Positions 25,078 through 38,245 of a stretch of 64,000 nt of DNA are shown here, piece by piece. The notes below the pieces were generated by a model, which worked only from the letters and a program-made list of their open reading frames with translations, did no database searches and was not told where the DNA came from. Made by a program: the position numbers and the translations under genes. Source of the DNA: Paralvinella palmiformis (lineage: Eukaryota; Annelida; Polychaeta; Terebellida; Alvinellidae); NCBI GenBank assembly GCA_025642065.1, contig JAODUP010000012.1, forward strand, positions 2,222,501 to 2,286,500, in the 5' to 3' direction. The number at the start of each line of letters is the position of its first letter. Position 1 is the first letter of the stretch.

Positions 25078-25120
<43 letters not shown>
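24910..25120 (-). mobile_element. Truncated SINE family A copy between microsatellites
   Basis: (CA)n at 24910-24953 is joined directly to a reverse-oriented family A piece (24953-25080) that keeps the central block and tRNA head up to GGAGGCGCCC. An (AT)n tract at 25081-25119 follows. The 3' tail was replaced by the CA repeat. Confidence 0.7.
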
Positions 25121-25121
<1 letters not shown>

Positions 25122-27989
25122 GTGTGTGTTTGTGTGTGTGAGTGTGTTTGTGTGCGTGCGTGCGATCGTGCGATTCCATTCTCGTCCGCATACGCACGGA
25201 CCACTTATTGTGCGAGAAAGCACAGCTGAAGGCGCGTATAATGTTCTCGAAGGAAGCTCAACTACTACCCACAGATGTATATTAAATAAATATTCACAAA
25301 TATAATATTCAATTAGTGCACGTTATTAAAGATGTCCGGTTACTATCTGGTTGCCAATAAACAAAGCTAGTCATTGGACGATGGAACTATAATATTTCTG
25401 TATTTATAGGTGCCAGACCGGGCCAACGACACAAATAGCTTAGCCAGTTCTCGGTACAATTCGCGCTGCTAGCACTATTCTGGATCCCGTACACGCAGTG
25501 ATTCTCCATTCCGGTTAGCACTACACCATCCGACAGCTACAACATAGCCGGACTGTGGATCAAGTGGGCACCTTCTTTCCCTGTTTTCGTACGTACTGTT
25601 GTCATCGGGAATCACACGCGATAGATGAACGCCGCCTAGTGACCAACCTGCGACTAGCTTGGATCGTGGCACACCCTTCTGGATAATCGTTCATTGAGCA
25701 GTACTCCGTGATTGGACGTATCGAGGTAGGTCCGATAGTCACAATAATCATATAGTAGTGAAGATTTTCTAATTCTGACATTGATTGGTTAATGAACGAA
25801 TTAAACAATTTCCGGGATCCAGATAGGTAAGGAAGAGCGTTTTGTTTCGCATCCATCACGAGATCTGTCCACTTTCTAACAATTTCGGATTTGTGTTACA
25901 GAGTTGTCAACTTTATTGTAGACTGGATGCCGACAACAGACAGTGAATGATGAGAGATAATTGACCGTTGGGCATCGTTTTGTTTTATTTGCACAGGATG
26001 ATATAGAGTAGACGACGTTTGGTTAATTAACGCCATTAAGGAATCATCGGCTTATTGCGGGAAAGCTGAACGAAAGCGTCGGTAGTGGCCTCCCCCAAAA
26101 CTGCCGATACTGTAAAGATTGAGTAAGGCTGACGTGGTTCATTAAGGCATTTCTTCGTGGCAGCTCCGCGCCGGTAATCTAAGCGTCCTGTTTACAAACA
26201 GAGCATCCAGGCGAACGATTGAGGGCGACCTCGGGGCGCGCATGGTTATAACGAGACAGAGCGGTTCGGGTAGCGTGAAGTGTTCTGTAAACGTGTTCAG
26301 CAACACGGAATCGATAAAGCGAGACTGAACCGTATTCTTTGCGCAAGGCGATGAAATTTATAAGAAAATCACCGCGAACGGTTGAAATACCAATTATAAA
26401 ATGAAGCCTCAAATTGAGCGAACAAATAAATACTCGGTGCGTTTTATTCCGCGAGACGTTCGCTGACGATTCGGTGTTTTGAAGCCGCTCAAATCCTGCT
26501 GCTGATATTGTGTTTATAATAGTGTCGATTAACACAAACGACGTGAATGACTGATTGTGTTTGGCTATTATTAACAACTGGAGTAAGTAATCAATGGATA
26601 TAACAGACTTGGCTTCTTCCGATGATATAAATACTAAAGATATTTATGATGGTCTAGGGTCTAAATGTAGAGCAGAATTAGGTTAATTTGGGCATATTTT
26701 AGCTGTAAGTCGGTCTGATCTGATCAGAAACGGGAAACCACTTATTTATGGTTTAATATGATAAACTGGAATGATGCTAATTGTAAAATTCCAAAAGTCT
26801 CTTCTTCAGGATCAATCTGAATAATAAACGCGTATCGAGATGAACTGCTGAAAATATTTGTGTGTCTCATTAGCTAAATTGTTTTGATGATTGGCTGCTG
26901 ATCAGTTCAGTGTTCTACATTCCTGATCGATCACTCATTAAAAGTAATCCCACTAACGGGAACGCCTGACCAGATGGCCATGACACATTAACTGAGTCAG
27001 CAGGAGTTCGTTTTTTGTTGTTGTTTATTTATTAAATTATTTATATATAGAAAATATGATGAAAACGCATCCTAGATGTAGACTGGCATAGGTTTTCGTT
27101 ATCTAAGAAAAATGTGGCATAAATTTGAGCCCCAAGTCGTGACTTTAAAAATAGCCGGTCTTCGTGGTTATAAATAAATTGGCAGTTCGCTAGACGTACC
27201 ACGTAGTGGATTACGTGTTGTATCGGTTTATGCCGGAAGTACAGTTTGTGATGATCTTCTTCTGGCTACCTCCGAAATACGGCATATGTCGGGAAGACGT
27301 TGTTACTGCGTTGTAACTTGATGTGGGCGGGTTGTGAATGACTAATGTTTTGACGGTTGTTTCTAACGACGCACTAAGTTGTAGATCAGGTTGTCTTCGT
27401 TGCCACCTCATTAGATGATATCTCGGCCTTCATTATCTCTGATGTAAAACGCGACGTTCTCATCCCCCCCCCCCCCCAGCTCTCCATATAACCTATGTCG
27501 AAAGGATGACTGCTGTATTATAGCATCATTGTACTCTCTCCCACAGACGTTCGATGTAGATTTTCTTTACTTCAGTTGATCCGCATAGACAGAAACCTTT
27601 AGGACACGTCTAGTATTTGTTGATCCGATCCATGGCCGCAATGAATCCTTCCCAGGTTGAATGATCCTCGCCATTGTGTTTGAGAGATGGCCGGCTATAG
27701 CGGATCAGTGCCACTACACTCCCCTGACACCGACAGATGGTTACTGCCAGTTTCTGGTAAAGACATAACTATAGACCATTTAACCTATAAACCAGATGCT
27801 ATTCTCGTGGCCTCATGTCTTATGATGGAGTAGAAATACTCTTTATCATCATCCGTTAACATTACACTGGCGAGGATAGCCGAGGATAACCGATATTATC
27901 CCACCCGCTACCGAGGTGAAGAAGCCAAGGTTAACAACAGGAATTGAGAAAGGATGTACCATTTCGGGGTTTTCCAGTAAGCCTGAAGC
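25121..27989. other. Intergenic stretch, nothing firmly recognised
   Basis: GC is higher at 25430-26480. The longest frame here is 132 codons on the minus strand (26577-26179). It starts on an ATG-like codon, has no recognised motif and no splice context, so I do not call it a gene. Confidence 0.4.
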
Positions 27990-28855
27990 ATGATGACGTC
28001 AAAAACCAAAACAAACCAGCCGCGCTTTGCATTGTGGGATTTATAGGGGGTCCGCTGAGCGACAATACCGTGATAATCCCGCCATTTTAACCTTAAACGT
28101 CAATGTTCCGGATCTGTTATAATCATGCCAAAAAAATAACTTCTGCGTACCGTTTAACTCTGCTTCGACACCGAAAAAGCCGGCGCTGCTGAAAAATTGT
28201 ATTCCAAAACTGAAAATCAGATTATAACTATATGCTAATCGTCCGTCATTGCTACTTTATAAATGATAATAGTGTGGTATTCAACATTGTAACACCATAG
28301 TACAATAATATTCACTGCACATAACAAAGACTGTTAAAATGTAATGTTCATAGTAAGTCACACTAAAATTATATTTAACGAAAAGAAGAAGAATAGAGTC
28401 CAGTATATTGGTAAATTTAATTTATTATTTATGGATATAATAATATGGTAAATTACACTTTATTTACCAATATTATTATATATGATCTGATGGATAATAA
28501 TATTGGTAAATTACACTTTATTTGCGCCTTTCACTGTTTCAGTCGATCCTTACACTGACACTGTAATTATAAATTTGACTCGCAGATTGTCATTTCGAAT
28601 TAAAACAACCCAACGCTTTCTCAGCGTTTCATCGCACGGCCAACATATGCCAACTTAAATGTTTATATTGCTTACTAGTGGCATGACAATACGGTACGCA
28701 GGAGTTATTTTTTGGCATGATTATAACAGATCCGGAACATTGGCGTTTAAAGTTAAAATGGCGGTATTATCACGGTGTTATCGCTCAGCGGACCCCCTAT
28801 ACATCCCACAATGCAAAGCGCACCTGGTTTGTTTTGGTTTTTGGGTCGTCATCAT
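27990..28855. mobile_element. 866-bp element with about 164-bp terminal inverted repeats
   Basis: 27990-28153 is nearly the exact reverse complement of 28691-28855, sharing GCGCTTTGCATTGTGGGAT, AATGTTCCGGATCTGTTATA and CTGCGTACCGT. The interior is AT-rich and contains two further copies of GGTAAATTACACTTTATT. There is no transposase ORF and no clear target duplication. A foldback or long-TIR MITE is the best description; the superfamily is not assigned. The 67-codon frame across the right arm is a by-product. Confidence 0.75.
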
Positions 28856-28859
28856 CCAA

Positions 28860-30567
28860 TAGGTCTATTAGAGAGAGAAACCGAAGGTACTAAGGCCATA
28901 CAAGACCTCAATTTCCAAATTTGATCATTTATTGACACCTTAATCATCATTATTCGCCTAGCATAATGTAGGTTAGGCCATTTAGAAATAGGCCATTAAC
29001 ATGGAATTTTGTGTGATAGCATCACGGGTGAAGAGTTGAATTTTGAGTGATAACGAATAGACCGGATGTTGGTTGAAGAGCATGGAACTAGTTATAGAGA
29101 AATAACGAGCCTATAGGTTTGTGTGGTTTGTAATATTTAGTCCGTGTTTCCAGTACGAAGACAGAACCAGCGAGTACTAGCCACAACTATACGATCAGTT
29201 AGCAAATTAAAATGTTTCTGTAATTCCAGCGATTTTTTGCCACCTAAAACCTTACCCGCTTTCAGCCACTTTATCATCGTGCCACATTTGCGTGTTTCTA
29301 ACGTTCTGGCTACAGTTCCCAAGTGTTCCATATCAAGTGTGATACTAATTGGCGCCCAGTCGGCAGACAGTTAGCTATCTATTTGCTAAATGCGGTTCGT
29401 ATTTGCTATCCATTGGCTATCCAGAGCCATAAACGTGCACAGACGATTTACTTCAACCCACTAGATAAATTATTAATATTTTTTTCGCACCTGCCCCGAT
29501 GATGTTCCGCTCAACTTACGATCGACCATCCAGACAGTTATCCCTCAATATCGACCAGACATTTGTTTACGTTGACGCTATCTGGGGACGGAAATATAGT
29601 TACTCCCACGTCGACGCGGTACCTACTTTATCCGGATGATTTATCCTGAATCACCGGCCACAAATTATTGTAACAAAAACTAGCAAGAGGAGACCGGTCT
29701 GGATTTCTTGCTGGCCGACATCTTGTTATTCGAGTTATTTTCGACGCGTTATCGAGCGACCGGATACTACTAAACGTTGTTATTAAGAAGTGGCTAAAAA
29801 CAGAAATCCCGATACCGGGAGTTAGATCGGCAAAACTATGACGGATATAAGACCCCTTTGTTTTGTTGATCCCGTTCAGAACAGAAGAAAGTAAACAGAA
29901 TCTACGTAAACGGCTACTTAACGTTTGAAGAACAACAACACCGTGAATAAAATAAAGCCTTCTAAAAGTACACCTTCAACTGAAAGAAATCGCTTGGTAT
30001 GACACTCAAATAGAGAAGATGGGTAACAATTCGTGTAGAATACTTAGTTTCGTATTATTATTTGAAAGCATGGCACTAGTTTCAGCTTTTAAATCTGACT
30101 GAAGGAAATTCGTTTCAGATACAGAAATCCTTGACTGATGATGATCCTTCATACCAATAACCTATAATTAAACAGCGATCCAATCAGTACATGTGGGTGT
30201 TTATGATAAATTCTCTCTCCTCAAACGAATGTTAGTCCAAAAGATTATAATGTTCCAATATTCTGAATATCAATTTTATCATAAACATTTCGTAGTGAAA
30301 TTATTAAATGTGCGATGTCCTCCATAGTGGATGATAATAATATTTACTGGTGTAGTGATGGAATTAAAAACTTGTTTACTGTCAACGAAAACAGACTTGT
30401 CAATGTTTCGGTTTAGTTGTTTTGTTTTTCAGAGATCGGGTTACTGCTATCATGCTTGATGCTATCTCGTGATGGAGACACTATCTCGCCTTTTGTGTTA
30501 CTTTGTTTTTACGTACAAATTAGCCAAACAGAAACAGGCAAAACCACAAATTTCTTAGAAATGTATA
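28860..30567. other. Intergenic stretch, nothing recognised
   Basis: Mixed composition. Overlapping frames on both strands near 29140-29370 show no motif. Confidence 0.45.
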
Positions 30568-32949
30568 GGGTAATTTCACCTAATTTGGGCCATCTCTTTA
30601 AAGCTGGCCACTTTTGGTGGCCCAGAAATTGCTAATTTCTTCTTCGTGTGCATAAGGTGGTTCATCACGTTGGGTTTTGAATTAGTAGACGCGGTAAGTT
30701 GAGGTCTGAATAACACATTTTTACATCAATGTTTCACTTTTAATCTTTTCTCGATCTTTCCACCAAGTAAATAGTATATTATAGAACACAATTAAGGCAA
30801 TTATAGGCTTCAACACGCTTAGAAAATATATTTTAAATAGTTTATTTTTGTGTGAAAACCATCCCTTCGTGTCCTTCTATGCTGGAATGTGTATGTAGTC
30901 AATTCCACCTAAACCTGGCCAGCAAATACTCCTAAACCTGGCCATGGTCAGATTTAGATCTGAAGTGGCTAGGTTTGTATTAATATCAAATAATTCGGAG
31001 TGTGTGTCTTTTTTTGATAATTAAACACACCACTAAAGTGAACGGCTATAATGTAGTAAATGTTAAGGCTTTAAAATGTCCACAATGGACTATAATAAGC
31101 CGAAGGAAAGAAATTAATCCATTACAAGTTCACAATAAAGTGAGATGGGTGTCTTATAGTAACACTGTAGTAGTCAAGTTATTAATAGATTAGGTAATCA
31201 TATTATATCTCGTGAACGATTAATAGTAAGCTCATATCATGTATGTATGTGTGGTATATGTTTCATGGGCTGAATGTAGGTTACATATTAGGGATGTTAA
31301 CTGAACAACAACTCCTACCCACAACACTCAAAGTCCAAACACACTAAGCTTTGGAATGAGACTGACATAGTTGCACCAGTTCAGACAGTCAACTCAGGCT
31401 AGATATCCCAGCTCGAGCAGCCCAAACCACACTTAATGTACCACGCGCAACTCTTCAAGGTAACACTTGATACAAATCCGGGAAGGATGTCCAGGTTCAC
31501 GTACCAACAAGAGATAACACTGCTTGGCTATGCATGTAACTGGACAGACATGGGTGTACGCTTCGGCAGAAACAATTTAAGTTAAGAAAACCAGAACCAA
31601 CACCAAGTTGTGATGTCATACTTTGAAGCAATTCGTCTGACCTTGACCACAGTATGTTTGATAAACTTGGCGCCAAAATTTGGATCATGGATGAAACAGG
31701 AATTGTCCTTTTTAATCACAAGCCAATGAAGGTACTCACTACGTCTGGTGCAAAATCTCTGCACAGTAGGTCAAGTCGAATCAAAAAAGTGACAACAGTT
31801 ATTGCAGCTGTAAATGTTGATGGAGGGAAGTCTTTAACATATATAGTTCAGATTTTGTTAGATGTTGTGCTTATGCACATCCTGATTAATGATTTGCATA
31901 TATTACTTGACATGTGACACAAACCATTTTTAACAGTTAATTGTTCTTGGAATAAGATGATAAACTACTGTACTTTTATAACCTAACTGTTGACTGTTGT
32001 GTATGTTCTTTAGCCAGGAGTTGAAACGAATCCATTTTTGTGGAGCAATCATTTCATTGTTCAGATTCAATTTGGAAATGATTTTCTAAATCTAACTATG
32101 GGCTTAGTGCATATACCATTCAGCATACATGTATGTGTTGGCCTGGAACGGGGCTCTGCATATGTCTGATCTCCGATACCTTTTCGATGGGCTTGTTCTC
32201 CAGTTTCTACACTTCGATGTACAAGGATCTAAACATCTTAGATTTAGAGGATCTTGTCCATTTTCCATTTTTTGGCGGAATTTCAGTAAAGCTTAGATAT
32301 CTTAGGTTCCAAACAAAGTGGCTCATTTGAAATATTTCCAATGGTAGATCCTCAACGTTCAGTGTTTCATCTGGCTGCCGAGGAACTCCCCCCATGCCAA
32401 ATCAAATTGGCCTCGTTCTCCTAGTCACCTGTTTCTGCTTACTTCCTCATATTAAACTTTGAATAGCAGATGGGTTTCATTGACAGTATGATTGTTGGGT
32501 GTTGAAACGACTCTTCATTGAAGTTATTGAAAGGGTGCCCAGGGTTCGGTGAAAAGTACACATTTATTTGCCCGGATTTGGTCAAATGTGGCCAGGATAT
32601 GATGAAATCCTAGATTTTGTTTCAAACTCATATAACACATGATCAGAGCGCTCAAATAGAATTTACGCCTGATGTTCAGGTTTTAGTTAAAAAGTGAATT
32701 AACTATCTTAAATAATGAGTTATTGGGAAACTGTTTGGGAAAAAAGGTGACCAGGATTTGGTGAAATCCTAGATTTAGTTTCAAACTCATATAACACATG
32801 ATCATAGTATACAAATAGCACGTACACCCATTGGTGAGATTTTGATTAACTTAATTTATTTGGTGAGAAAAAATTGAATTAACTATCTTGAATAATGAGT
32901 TATTGGGAACTGTTTGGAAAAAAGTAGCCAGGATTTGGTTAAATTACCC
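30568..32949 (+). mobile_element. pogo/Tigger-like transposon remnant (2.38 kb)
   Basis: The termini GGGTAATTTCACCTAAT and GGTTAAATTACCC are inverted and flanked by TA on both sides (30566-30567, 32950-32951), the target site of Tc1/mariner-pogo elements. Several copies of a CCTAAACCTGGCCA-like motif sit inside both ends. A pair of direct repeats of roughly 160 bp lies next to the right terminus (about 32605-32765 and 32770-32945). Decayed transposase sequence lies on the + strand between them. Confidence 0.7.
31400..31917 (+). pseudogene. DDE_1 (pogo/Tigger) transposase pseudogene
   Basis: In pieces, 31400-31460 reads A-R-A-A-Q-T-T-L-N-V-P-R-A-T-L-Q, the psq-type helix-turn-helix of pogo/Tigger/Jerky transposases. 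The open stretch 31654-31917 reads K-I-W-I-M-D-E-T-G-I, then S-L-H-S-R and V-I-A-A-V-N-V-D-G-G, which are the first catalytic Asp motif and following strands of the DDE_1 domain. Stops and frame changes separate these pieces, and the second and third acidic residues are not seen. Not functional. Confidence 0.65.
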
Positions 32950-32951
32950 TA

Positions 32952-33172
32952 ATTTAAGTATGTTCAAAACGATAAAACCTCTTTTATTGGGTTAAGAAAT
33001 TCAGTTAATAGAAGAAAAGGATGATGCTGCGGATAAGTTAGATGACTCATCAGCCGGCTGAATAATCAGATCCATATTGTTATTATTGGTATACACATTG
33101 CCAAAACTATAGAGACCTTGCCTTGACACTAACACACTGATTTATAGGCATAACATACACAAATAGCTCTTT

Positions 33173-33214
<42 letters not shown>

Positions 33215-35932
33215 GTGTATATTCAACGGTAGAGTGTCATTATTAACAGGGGTGATTCGGTAAACCTGCAAAATGAAAACTCATATTCAGTTACCTAAAA
33301 CTTAATTACGAAGACGATGGGTAGATAAGATTAACTTGAGGAAGTAACCCCAAACAAGTCGGTGTTAAGATTAAGCTTTAAGATACGATGCATGTCCCAT
33401 AACGTCAGACAACAAGATATAACAAAAGTGATTATCGATCATAATACTAGATCTAAATGCATAATGGTCCTCTTAAACTTGAGTCAAGACAATGGCAGTA
33501 ACTAGATGACATTCGATATATTTAGTCGAGACCACACGTTTAGGTGACTTTCATTGAGGAGTCCTTATGGAAATCTTGAAATTAAAAGTGACTGTATGGG
33601 AAACCAATATAGATTTTGAACAAAATTGGGTTATATGACCACATTGATCACTATATGTCATCATCTGAGCTATATCATTCTAGGGTTTTACGTTTTATTT
33701 ACCAACAAATGAAGACCACCGATATAACAATAACACTGAAATAATACCTACTAAAGTTTAGAGAGATTCCACTCCTCCCAGTAGGATAGCGGGGAACTAT
33801 TCCATCAGATGGCGCTACGACAAATAATGGTGTCTATCTGGAAAGTAAATATGTAGATAGAAGTGAAAACGAAGCAGCAAATCCAGTTGAAAACTAAGCA
33901 TTGCACTGGACCGAAAAACATTATTTTCACTATATAATATGTGTACCCGATATCGTAGATGGACAGCAGCGCCATTCTTTAGCCGGAGCGATAACTACCC
34001 TCAAAGGCCAATCAGTTAGCAATGTCGTTGTGCTTCATAAGCTTATTACCCGTTATGTATACAACTGCTTATTTGCAGCACTTCAACAACAACAACAACA
34101 ACAAGATGAGTAGAAGGACTACAGACCACAGCGAATACGATTACAGTTACATTTTGGAAAGGGTCAGATATATGTGCTGTTGTATTGCATGTCGTTTGTC
34201 ACACGTCACATTCACTGTTCTTGGTTTAGTAGGTGCACAAAATGTACACAGTCTACTCACAAAGCAGAATCGTGTTCATTGTTGTGTATACGTCATCTAT
34301 GTCGTCATTGTACGTCACTGTGTGGTATTGAATAACTGTTGATTGTAGTTCTATTATAACGTAGCGGCAACTTTTAACCGTTTCATGGGTAGCGGATGTA
34401 GAACACTTTTGTCGTTAGATTGCTGTGGATTTCGCATAATGTTCAAAGCTTGTTAATAATATGCCGCTCCCTGTCGGCGGCCTGCCAGAAAACTTGATAA
34501 ATCCGGCGGTTTGTTTTTTTCTTCTGAGATGTCCTGAGTAAATTGTGTAGCGAACTGGAGACGTGTTTACGTTCGAAACACATCACTGCTCCGTAAGCCT
34601 CTATTTGTGTGGCAATATCGTTCACCAAGATCCATACATTAGACCGAAATTCTAACCATTCCGTGTTGACATATGGCAGTGATATGTTTGTGTGCTCAGT
34701 TTATTTCGTGCTGATATGTTCCTTGTGTTACCTGAAATATTATGTACAGTACGATTCCTGTTATAAACAACAACAACAAAAAAGGTTATCACTGAGTCTT
34801 GTTCTTACTAACATATTGTGTCATTATTTAGTGTGTATATTACTGAATTAATATTTAGCTTATTATTATTATTATTATTATTCACTTTCGATTACGATCT
34901 ATTTATTTTAACTAAGATGCCGATACATCGTTTTTTTTCCATTCTCTTTCAGCCAAAACGTTATTCTGATTATGTATATTTGTATTTTCCATTCATGTGC
35001 AGCACCAGAATACGAGAGACAGTTATACCTTTTGGAAAGGGGAGAGGCTATCGCTTCCTTTGTCTCTACGTCATTACATTCCCCATTTCAACTTCCACTT
35101 TCTTCGCCTTTCATTTAAAGCAGCACGTATGGAGTTTATTTATTGTGGGTGATACTATGTAATATATAGGACTAAATTTGCAAGAATTAACGCTTTCTCG
35201 CTTCAAATTCGTCATCAAATCATGGGAATCCAGACTTTTCTATTGTTTATCGATGCTTTTTTTATGCTGACAGACTATTGGTTCGGATTAGGGGGAAATA
35301 TTGCATATCTAATTTTCTCTTCCAAAACCGTGTAAACGAAAACAGAGCAGAACAATCATCATATGTCACTGCTAGGGCGTTTCTATTGCACAGTCGTTAA
35401 GTCATTGCACTGCAAACGTCAAGTTTGTGAGTTCGAATCCGGTTCCTACATGTGTTTGTAGGAGTAAGGAACTCAACTTCAACGGTGTGAAGAAGAGCTC
35501 AAAAGTTGATAAACCCTTAGGAGAGGAGAAATTTGAATTTAAGACAATGTTATCGGGATTCGCCCTAAATGACGTCATGTTCGTTAAATGTTGGCTATGC
35601 TTGTACAGGCTCACGAATATCCAAATTAATGAGATTATCAAACAAATTAAGTTGATCGATATAAAAATCTATTCTGCCGTTTTGTGGGGCATTTGATCAA
35701 TACCAATTTGAGTTCTTACAAATTTAGATGTGTAATTTACACACGATATACTATGATATAATAAAATCCCAATAATCGGTACGTGCCTCTTTAATAATGG
35801 TCAAATCTTCCGCAATAGACGTTTTAATCGTTACGTCGTAGTCACAAAAATGCATGTGCGGCATCGTCCACTGATCGGCAAATCTATCAGTGACAAACGT
35901 TCACCTTGTTTAGATGTATTCTTCTCACACAG
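32952..35932. other. Intergenic stretch with AAT tract
   Basis: (AAT)n at 33174-33213 and (ATT)n near 34860-34880. A tRNA-like B box (GAGTTCGAATCCGG) occurs near 35430, with an upstream A-box-like stretch, probably an old SINE head. No supported exon. Confidence 0.4.
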
Positions 35933-36100
35933 CAATCTAAATACGGCGAAGTAAACACTAACCACGGTAGTGCTAGCGTCAGCCAGACACCGACGATGTC
36001 ACGATCGACGTACAGTCGACGGTCGAGGTATAACAGAGATTTCTCAGAGGAGTCATCTGACTCAAACGACTCTGGCCATGTCAGCGCCAAAGGAGGAAAG
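35933..36100 (+). CDS. Candidate 56-codon internal exon, Ser/Arg-rich
   Basis: A good acceptor (TATTCTTCTCACACAG) opens 56 codons with no stop, and a donor AAAG|GTAGAT closes them, both in phase 0. The product is Ser/Arg-rich, then acidic (R-D-F-S-E-E-S-S-D-S-N-D-S-G). It could splice in frame to the large TRIM-like exon at 45495, which would make it an alternative upstream exon of that gene. It could also start at its internal ATG (M-S-R-S-T-Y-S). No upstream partner was identified. Confidence 0.4.
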
Positions 36101-36272
36101 GTAGATAAGCTCGGTTATATGTATTTGTCTCCGCCTGATTAGTGATTTTCACATCGGAATGATGACCACATTATCCCACCCACACACCCGAGAATGGTCG
36201 ATTTCTGTGTTACGAACCAAAGCACCGAATTAATGACTTACGGATGTCAACACCTTACTGATACTACCTAAC

Positions 36273-36330
36273 GATGCTGATGATGGTGATGGTGATGGTG
36301 ATAATGATGATGATGATGATGATGATGCTT
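36273..36330. repeat. GAT/GGTGAT microsatellite
   Basis: Imperfect GATGGT followed by (GAT)n. Confidence 0.85.
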
Positions 36331-36498
36331 GACCCGGGTTGATGTTCAACTAGAATTGGAACGTTATGATCCAAATCCAACACCCGATAACTACCCATCA
36401 TAATGTAACAGAAGACTGTGTGCCCAAACCGCATGCTCCGACTGCATATATTTTTGCCAAAGAAAAAATAATTGCATGTTATGTGTTATACTCATATG

Positions 36499-36499
<1 letters not shown>

Positions 36500-36546
<47 letters not shown>
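36500..36546. repeat. AT microsatellite
   Basis: Pure (AT)n. Confidence 0.9.
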
Positions 36547-36548
<2 letters not shown>

Positions 36549-38187
36549 CTTAGATGTTCAATGTGCTAATTTTAGAAATATATCACGTATCCGGCGAAGC
36601 ATGTTTCCTATCTGAAATATAAAATACTATACTAAATTTCTTCTTCTTATTGTTATTAGTAGTAGTCGTAGTAGTATTTATTAAGGATAACCAGCTATTT
36701 ATTGGATTTGGGCTTTTGTCTTTATTTCAATGTCATGTGTGAATTATCATATTTTTATAAGACTGAGAAGTTTTTTTAGAGACTTGTGGAGATGCCTGTC
36801 TATAGGGAAGTGCTTGTATGTGTATACCTTGACAGAATGGTTCCTTCTTTACAGCGATGAATCATCACAGGTTGGGTCTACCATACTGTTTTGTGTTAAC
36901 GGGAAAGCTCACCTCTACCCATAGGCTCTTCTGGATTTTATCGTCTTGGGAAATAAAAAACACCAGCCGGGAATATCAGATGTGCCCCGAAATAGCTTGA
37001 TTTATATGTACCTCTGTGGGTATGGCCCAGGTGTAGCAGCTCTTGGCGTACTAACTACAGGTGTAGCTGATAGGATGAGTCAGATCAGGTTGATGGTGTT
37101 GACTCGACATTTCTCGGTTAGTCTTCGTCGTTTCCGTTCGGGGGGATATTTAGCCAATGTATAAATATTGATAAAAGTCGGCTAGGAAAATGAAACGTTT
37201 AAGATTTACTCCCTCCACCCTCCCCCTGGCTTAATAACGGAGAGACGGCTAATTTTAGCCATATTTCGGTAGATAATATGCGCTGTAGCCGTCAAACGAT
37301 AAGAACACGATAAATAATTTCCACGCCCAGTAGACCGTAACCCCACGAACAGAATTAGTCTCTCATTGTTGTCTATTTTTATCAGTTAGACGGGAACTAG
37401 ACGTTGTTTTAATATCTAAACAATAGTTACATAGATCGTTGTCAGAAAAATACGTCAAGAAAGTGTTCATCAACTCGTTTCGGCAGATTTACGTGCTATT
37501 TTTAATGACGATTCTTAACTGGTGATGTATTAACGCAGTGAGTTTCCGGATGTAGATTGTTCAACTCTCAGCGCCACCTACCGAGAAGATCAGTTTTATT
37601 TTCTACGTTTAACCCATGGTGTTCTTTATCTGGCTGACTTCAGTTCGAGATGGAGAGTTCTTTGTTTGGAGTGTAAATACGCCATTATTCTTCGTTATGT
37701 TATTACAAGAGCATCTTATTCTAAATATTGAGATGTGTTTTGATTAGTTTATCTGAAATGTGAAAATTTATTTAGACCAAAATTAGATGCTACACTGGAT
37801 GATGCATAATAATTAGAACATTATAATCCACCTCGCCATGTGACAATAACAACAATAACAACAACAACAGCAGCAGCAGCAGCAAGCAAAACAGAACTTT
37901 AATCAACCATATATTACACTTCACAACGAATATATTAAATAATTACTTATTTTTAAATACTACAATCGATGTTTTTTTTCTTGTTCAGATGGATTCAACA
38001 GTTAAACTTAATATATCATTGTGTGTGTATATGTTGCATATAATATATGTCATCCGGTAATATGTATATTTCCTGAAATTTTCAGGTAATACGGCTATTG
38101 TTAACTGATATGTAACACACATTACCTGAACAATTCATGTAATAATCATATTACCAGATTACATAGAATAACTGTAACATATATACG

Positions 38188-38245
<58 letters not shown>

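Noticed and set aside
26179..26577. 132-codon minus ORF as a gene
   Set aside because: No recognised motif, no promoter or splice support; left as unassigned.
28659..28862. 67-codon ORF
   Set aside because: It lies on the right inverted repeat of the long-TIR element and is matched by the left arm.
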